Positions 6,064 to 9,943 of a stretch of 9,943 bases of DNA are shown here, one piece after another. The stretch is from CAZPAH01 sp964584495 (lineage in GTDB: Bacteria; Krumholzibacteriota; Krumholzibacteriia; Krumholzibacteriales; Krumholzibacteriaceae). The stretch is taken from the NCBI GenBank assembly GCA_964584495.1, contig CAZPAH010000106.1, positions 1 to 9,943 on the forward strand. Direction: 5' to 3'. Within the stretch, counting starts at the first letter, position 1, and each line of letters opens with the position of its first letter. Made by a program: the position numbers and the translations under genes. A model generated the notes under the pieces. That model saw only the letters and a list, made by a program, of their open reading frames with translations, was not told the DNA's origin and did no database searches.

Positions 6064-6903
6064 ATGAAAAACTGCCACCTTTTCGAAGAATGGGGGATCT
6101 TCCACAAGGATTACGACAGTAAGGGAATCAAGTACAGCTTGGCCGATCACCTCGAATACTCCCTATCCAAGGATCAGTATACCTGTACGATGAGGGACCT
6201 TTACCTCTCACTGGCGCTCTCGGTCCGCGACCGGATAATAGAGCAATGGATACGAACCCAGCAGGTCTATTACGACAAGGACGTGAAACGGATCTACTAT
6301 CTTTCGGCCGAGTACCTCATGGGCAGAGCCCTCGTAAACAACCTTATCAATACCGGAATGTACGACCAGACCTGCAAGGCCATGAAGGAGCTGAACCTCG
6401 ACATCGAGGAGCTGATCGATCAGGAGCCTGACGCAGGCCTGGGAAACGGCGGCCTGGGACGCCTGGCCGCCTGCTTCCTCGACTCGATGGCGGCCCTGGA
6501 GCTGCCTTCCCACGGATACGGCATCAGGTACGAGTTCGGCATCTTCAAGCAGGCGCTCCGGGATTTCGGCCAGTACGAATTCCCAGATGCCTGGCTCAAA
6601 TTCGGAAATCCCTGGGAGATCGAGCGGCCCGAATATTCGTTTCCCGTAAAGTTCTACGGAAGAACCGTAACCTCGAAATGGCCCGACGGCCGCCAAAAGA
6701 CCGATTGGATAGACACCAGGAATATCCTGGGAGTGCCTTACGATACTCCCATTGCGGGTTACGACAACATCACGGTGAACACGCTCCGCCTATGGTCGTC
6801 GCGCGCCTCGCACGAGTTCAACCTCGATTATTTCCAGGATGGAGATTACCTGAAGGCCGTGGAGGAGAAGAATCTTTACGAGAATATATCGAAGGTCCTA
6901 TAA
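6064..6903 (+). CDS. glgP: glycogen phosphorylase, N-terminal fragment (to first stop)
   Basis: This open part encodes 279 residues of the N-terminal phosphorylase domain. It shows RIYYLSAEYLMGRAL (77-90), the glycine-rich active-site segment DAGLGNGGLGRLAACFLDS (123-141), then SHGYGIRYEFGIFKQ and HEFNLDYFQDGDYLKAV before the premature TAA. It lacks the catalytic nucleotide-like C-terminal domain and the cofactor lysine, so on its own it could not be active. The next 13 codons, including the TAG, still resemble the family in the same frame. Confidence 0.75.
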   Translation: MKNCHLFEEWGIFHKDYDSKGIKYSLADHLEYSLSKDQYTCTMRDLYLSLALSVRDRIIEQWIRTQQVYYDKDVKRIYYLSAEYLMGRALVNNLINTGMYDQTCKAMKELNLDIEELIDQEPDAGLGNGGLGRLAACFLDSMAALELPSHGYGIRYEFGIFKQALRDFGQYEFPDAWLKFGNPWEIERPEYSFPVKFYGRTVTSKWPDGRQKTDWIDTRNILGVPYDTPIAGYDNITVNTLRLWSSRASHEFNLDYFQDGDYLKAVEEKNLYENISKVL

Positions 6904-6942
6904 CCCAACGACAAAATCTACCAGGGAAAATAGCTTAGTCTG

Positions 6943-8583
6943 ATGCAGCAGTATTTTTTCGTTTCCTGTTCCATCCAGGATATAGTGCGCAGGTACCTGG
7001 TCAACAACCTGACGTTCGACAAATTCCACGAAAAGGTCTCGATCCAGATGAACGACACCCATCCATCGATCGCCGTCGCCGAGCTCATGCGTAATTTTAT
7101 CGACGAGCAGGGGCTCGAGTGGGGACCGGCATGGGAGATCACTAGAAGCTGCTGTGCCTACACGAACCATACGATCCTGTCCGAAGCGCTGGAGGAATGG
7201 CCCGAGCCGATGTTCGGCAAGCTCCTGCCGCGCCATCTCGAGATCATCAACGAAATCAACAGGCGTTTCCTCGAGGAGGTGGCGGCGGCCAAGCCGGGTG
7301 ACGCGGACAGAATGCAGCGCATGTCGATAATCAGGGAGGGTAGCCCTAAAAAGGTTCGCATGGCGCACCTCGCGATAGTGGGTTCCCATTCCGTAAACGG
7401 TGTCGCCGAACTCCATACGCGCCTGCTGAAGGAAAAGCTTTTCCGCGATTTCGATGAGCTCTTTCCAGGAAAGATCAACAACAAGACGAATGGAATCACT
7501 CCCAGGCGATGGCTTCTCTCGTGCAACCCCGGCCTGTCGGGACTGATCAGCGAGTGCATAGGCGAAAGCTGGATAAAGAACCTGGAAGAGTTGAGGAAGA
7601 TAGAGCCGTTCGCGAAAGATCCCTCGTTCCGAGAAAAATTCCGCGAGATAAAGAAAAAGAACAAGGAGATGCTCACCTATATCACCGACGATCTCACGGG
7701 CTATGTCATAGACCCGGATTCCATATTCGACATACAGATCAAAAGGATTCACGAGTACAAAAGGCAGATGCTTAATATTCTCCATGTAATATACTGCTAC
7801 CTGCGCCTTAAGGAGGACCCGAAGATCAAAATGCATCCGCGGACATTCCTCTTCGGAGGCAAGGCGGCTCCTTCATACGATATAGCGAAGATGACGATCA
7901 AGCTGATCTGTCACGTGGCGGAGATCATTAACAACGACTCAAGGACGAACGATATCCTCAGGGCGGCGTTCCTTCCAAACTACAGGGTGACGCTGGCCGA
8001 GAAGATCATCCCCGCCGCGGATCTTTCGGAACAGATATCCACGGCCGGATTCGAGGCTTCCGGCACCGGAAACATGAAGCTCTCCCTCAATGGAGCGCTC
8101 ACGATCGGAACGCTGGATGGAGCGAATATCGAGATAATGAACGAGGTCGGCAACGAAAACATTTTTATATTCGGAATGAACGCGCAAGAAGTCAGCGACC
8201 TGCTGCCTTCATACAATCCAAAATCGTATTACGACAAGGACCCGTATCTTAAAGAGACTATTGACATGGTGTCGGGAGGATTCTTCTCCGGCGGCGAATC
8301 GGGTCTCTTCAAACCCCTGGTAGACACGCTGCTCGGGAGGGATCCATACCTCGTCCTCGCCGATTTCGATTCTTACAGACGTTGCCAGGAGAGGGTCGGC
8401 GCTACTTACGGCCAGGTGGAAACCTGGACGGAAAAAGCCATTCTCAATGTAGCCAGGATGGGAAAATTTTCATCCGATCGCACTATCCTCGAATACAACA
8501 GGGATATCTGGCACGCGCCTCAGACCCAGATCGTACAGGATGACGGGGGAAAATCCAAAGCGATGGAGTCCGCCAAGAGCTAG
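6943..8583 (+). CDS. glgP: glycogen phosphorylase, C-terminal fragment (after second stop)
   Basis: This open part encodes 546 residues from MQQYFFVSCSIQDI to the natural TAG. It carries QMNDTHPSIAVAELMR, TNGITPRRWLLSCNP, the phosphate/cofactor region IKRIHEYKRQMLNI, FGGKAAPSYDIAKMTIKLI and the pyridoxal-phosphate segment EASGTGNMKLSLNGALTIG, whose lysine is codon 672 of the full frame (equivalent to K680 of muscle phosphorylase). The ATG at 6943 corresponds to an internal methionine of the family, and there is no well-placed Shine-Dalgarno before it, so independent translation is doubtful. Nothing in this half is damaged, which points to very recent inactivation or a sequence error. Confidence 0.75.
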   Translation: MQQYFFVSCSIQDIVRRYLVNNLTFDKFHEKVSIQMNDTHPSIAVAELMRNFIDEQGLEWGPAWEITRSCCAYTNHTILSEALEEWPEPMFGKLLPRHLEIINEINRRFLEEVAAAKPGDADRMQRMSIIREGSPKKVRMAHLAIVGSHSVNGVAELHTRLLKEKLFRDFDELFPGKINNKTNGITPRRWLLSCNPGLSGLISECIGESWIKNLEELRKIEPFAKDPSFREKFREIKKKNKEMLTYITDDLTGYVIDPDSIFDIQIKRIHEYKRQMLNILHVIYCYLRLKEDPKIKMHPRTFLFGGKAAPSYDIAKMTIKLICHVAEIINNDSRTNDILRAAFLPNYRVTLAEKIIPAADLSEQISTAGFEASGTGNMKLSLNGALTIGTLDGANIEIMNEVGNENIFIFGMNAQEVSDLLPSYNPKSYYDKDPYLKETIDMVSGGFFSGGESGLFKPLVDTLLGRDPYLVLADFDSYRRCQERVGATYGQVETWTEKAILNVARMGKFSSDRTILEYNRDIWHAPQTQIVQDDGGKSKAMESAKS

Positions 8584-8602
8584 CGTCACCGGCCGCAATC
8601 CT

Positions 8603-9715
8603 CTATCCGGTAATGCCCTCGGTGGAAATGACCAGCACGCTGCTCCCGCCGTTCAGATTAAAAGATCCAAGACCATACTTAGCTTTGCGGCCTCCGAGAA
8701 GATCCAGAAGCCCGGCCAGTGCGGCGCTTCCCGATTCTCCGGACACTATACCATCCCTCTTGAGCACCCTCATCGCATCGAAGGCGGCCTCATCGCCTAC
8801 AACGCAGAAGGCGTCGACACCATTCCTCAGGACAGGCCAGGCCGCGCTGGAAAGCGTTCCACAGTTGAGCCCCGCCATAACGGAGGTATGCGGTCCTTCC
8901 ATGGTTATCATATTCCCCGCCCGCGCCGATTCGAAAGCGCATGCCGAACCTTCAGGCTCCACGGCGAGCATGAACGGGCGATCGCCTCCGAACCTGCTCC
9001 TATAGTAGCCCGTAACGGCGGCCGCCAAACTACCGACTCCAATCTGGACGGCGACAAGGTCCGGAACCGATTCGCCCATATCTTCCATCTGGTCGGCCGC
9101 CTCGAGCAATATCGTCCAGTATCCCTGGACTATCCATCTCGGCGTCTCCTCGTATCCCGGCCAGGCCGTATCCTGAACGAGCCTCGCTTTTTCCGATGCC
9201 GAGGCTCGCGCGGCCCGGACCGCTTCGTCGTAATCGCCTTCCACCACCTCTACTCTGGCTCCCTCCGATTCAATCCCTTCTATCCGGGAAACCGCCGTCC
9301 CACCCGGTACGAATACGTGCGCCTTCAGCCCGAGCCATGAGGCCACCCTCGCCACTCCGCGTCCATGATTCCCGTCGGTCGCCGTGACAAGGCCGCCCGG
9401 GGCCCACTCGCAGGCATATCGGTGAAGCTGCCCTATCTCGCTCCAGGCCCCGTGATCTATGTTGAAGGATTTTTGCAGCGACCTGTAAACCGCCCAGGAG
9501 GCGCCCAGTATCTTGAAGGATGGAAGCCCCAGCCTGGACGACTCATCCTTCACGATAACGCGGGAGACACCCAACCGGGCAGCCGATGAAGCCGATAGCA
9601 CCAGGGAAGACGGCCGGTAGCCCGGCAATTTTCTATGAAACTCCAGGGGTTCCTTCCCGGGGTCGTCGATCTCGGGAAGTCTTTTCTTCCCCTTATTGAA
9701 AAACAGGGTGCCCAT
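8603..9715 (-). CDS. dpaL: 2,3-diaminopropionate ammonia-lyase
   Basis: A 370-aa fold-type II pyridoxal-phosphate enzyme closely patterned on E. coli YgeX/DpaL, which splits 2,3-diaminopropionate to pyruvate and ammonia. Matching blocks are FHRKLPGYRPSSL, VIVKDESSRLGLPSFKILGA with the Schiff-base lysine K68, TATDGNHGRGVA with its conserved Asp at 114, VQDTAWPGYEETPRWIVQGY, the phosphate loop GVGSLAAAV, VMAGLNCG, SGESGSAAL and VISTEG. It stops just after VISTEG, about 20 residues earlier than the E. coli protein. ATG 9715 is preferred because GGAG lies four bases upstream; a TTG at 9757 overlapping the preceding stop has no SD. It follows a PpiC-type gene by 38 bp on the same strand and ends 19 bp from the convergent glgP. 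A related threonine-dehydratase-like lyase is the main alternative. Confidence 0.9.
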   Translation of the reverse strand: MGTLFFNKGKKRLPEIDDPGKEPLEFHRKLPGYRPSSLVLSASSAARLGVSRVIVKDESSRLGLPSFKILGASWAVYRSLQKSFNIDHGAWSEIGQLHRYACEWAPGGLVTATDGNHGRGVARVASWLGLKAHVFVPGGTAVSRIEGIESEGARVEVVEGDYDEAVRAARASASEKARLVQDTAWPGYEETPRWIVQGYWTILLEAADQMEDMGESVPDLVAVQIGVGSLAAAVTGYYRSRFGGDRPFMLAVEPEGSACAFESARAGNMITMEGPHTSVMAGLNCGTLSSAAWPVLRNGVDAFCVVGDEAAFDAMRVLKRDGIVSGESGSAALAGLLDLLGGRKAKYGLGSFNLNGGSSVLVISTEGITG

Positions 9716-9753
9716 GCCTCTCCGTGAGGTCCTGCAATCGGGAGAGATCCCTA

Positions 9754-9943
9754 TCAATCTGTTTGTTCAACAAGACTGGAATCCGAATACTCTATATTCG
9801 CCGCGCCTCGAAGGGAGTCGATATACTCGGTCAGCTTCTTCTGCTTCTTCTGCGATTCGAGATAGGATGCTATATCGTCCCTGACTTCGTAGATGGGAAT
9901 GGTGCGGGCATCCTCGCGATCGGTAAGCTTGATGATATGGTAG
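9754..9943 (-). CDS. PpiC/SurA-type peptidyl-prolyl isomerase, C-terminal end only
   Basis: Only the last 62 codons are in the window, entering from the right edge and ending at TGA (9754-9756). They begin YHIIKLTDRED, the final strand of a parvulin domain (usually GYHIIK...), followed by a charged helix IYEVRDDIASYLESQKKQKK and a tail ending LVEQTD. Such proteins fold exported polypeptides in the periplasm or at the cell surface (SurA, PrsA, PpiD). The gene is upstream of dpaL on the same strand with 38 bp between them, so they may share a transcript. The assignment rests on a short piece. Confidence 0.72.
   Translation of the reverse strand, partial: YHIIKLTDREDARTIPIYEVRDDIASYLESQKKQKKLTEYIDSLRGAANIEYSDSSLVEQTD

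Larger units (their letters stand above)
6064..8583 (+). pseudogene. glgP: glycogen phosphorylase with two in-frame stop codons
   Basis: Read as one frame, this is a full-length GT35 glycogen/maltodextrin phosphorylase of 839 codons, the usual length, which would release glucose-1-phosphate from alpha-1,4-glucan in the cytoplasm. It is broken by TAA at 6901-6903 (codon 280) and TAG at 6931-6933 (codon 290). The family has Tyr and Glu there, in the pattern VLYPNDN...GKELRL; here it reads VL*PNDK...GK*LSL. The frame is unchanged and every landmark before and after is present, so these are point changes and not frameshifts. ATG 6064 is set by GGAGG (6053-6057) six bases upstream. Nonsense in the genome gives an inactive enzyme; a local sequencing or assembly error would mean the gene is intact. 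The sequence alone cannot decide. Confidence 0.85.

Noticed and set aside
6901..6933. Reassigned genetic code reading TAA/TAG as amino acids
   Set aside because: The two stops would need different residues (Tyr and Glu), and TAG or TAA serves as the normal stop for glgP, dpaL, perR and the DUF2400 gene in the same window.
6943..6945. Genuine split phosphorylase restarting at ATG 6943
   Set aside because: There is no suitably spaced SD, and the bases before it still encode family residues in the same frame, so it looks like one broken gene.
6898..7836. 312-codon minus-strand reading frame across glgP
   Set aside because: It is antisense to strongly conserved phosphorylase sequence, matches no family I know, and is an effect of GC-biased codons.
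9716..9757. TTG start at 9757 for dpaL
   Set aside because: It has no SD, and the 14 extra residues do not resemble the family; the TTGA overlap with the upstream stop was its only support.

Overview
The window reads as chromosomal DNA of a moderately GC-rich bacterium with frequent AGG, ATA and GGA codons. It carries an oxygen-sensitive class III ribonucleotide reductase next to a PerR-type peroxide sensor, so the organism probably lives anaerobically or with changing oxygen. A parvulin-type foldase, usually exported, runs off the right edge. I cannot name a phylum, and I see no rRNA, tRNA, CRISPR, insertion sequence or phage gene.

Left block (1-2614, all minus strand). A stand-alone response-regulator receiver protein (2614 to 2177) has its own sigma70-like promoter. 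Next comes a tightly packed set transcribed leftward: a PerR-type Fur-family regulator (1933-1523), a TIGR02757/DUF2400 protein (1533-715, overlapping by 11 bp) and a Cu/Zn-efflux-type permease (713 to beyond position 1, one base after the preceding stop). A good promoter at 1966-1994 has a Fur/PerR-like operator over its -10 element, which suggests that the regulator controls itself, the DUF2400 protein and the permease.

Middle block (2615-5911, plus strand). A 478-bp divergent regulatory region holds the receiver-gene promoter and a second promoter for nrdD-nrdG. The nrd promoter carries two NrdR-box cores (2801-2810 and 2833-2842) with centres 32 bp apart, the classical tandem arrangement. 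It is followed by a roughly 275-nt leader that can fold into several hairpins. nrdD (716 aa) and nrdG (223 aa) overlap as ATGA and encode the complete anaerobic reductase and its radical-SAM activase.

Right block (5912-9943). Glycogen phosphorylase (plus strand, 6064-8583) is readable in one frame over a normal family length but is broken by TAA at codon 280 and TAG at codon 290, on either side of the active-site '280s loop'. Either the gene is freshly inactivated or the sequence has a local error. Converging on it, 19 bp away, is a minus-strand pair: the 3' end of a PpiC/SurA-type peptidyl-prolyl isomerase gene and dpaL (2,3-diaminopropionate ammonia-lyase).

The genes do not form one obvious new pathway. 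The most notable points are the double nonsense in glgP, the textbook NrdR-controlled anaerobic RNR promoter with a structured leader, and the PerR-DUF2400-metal permease operon, which gives a poorly understood protein family a redox/metal setting.
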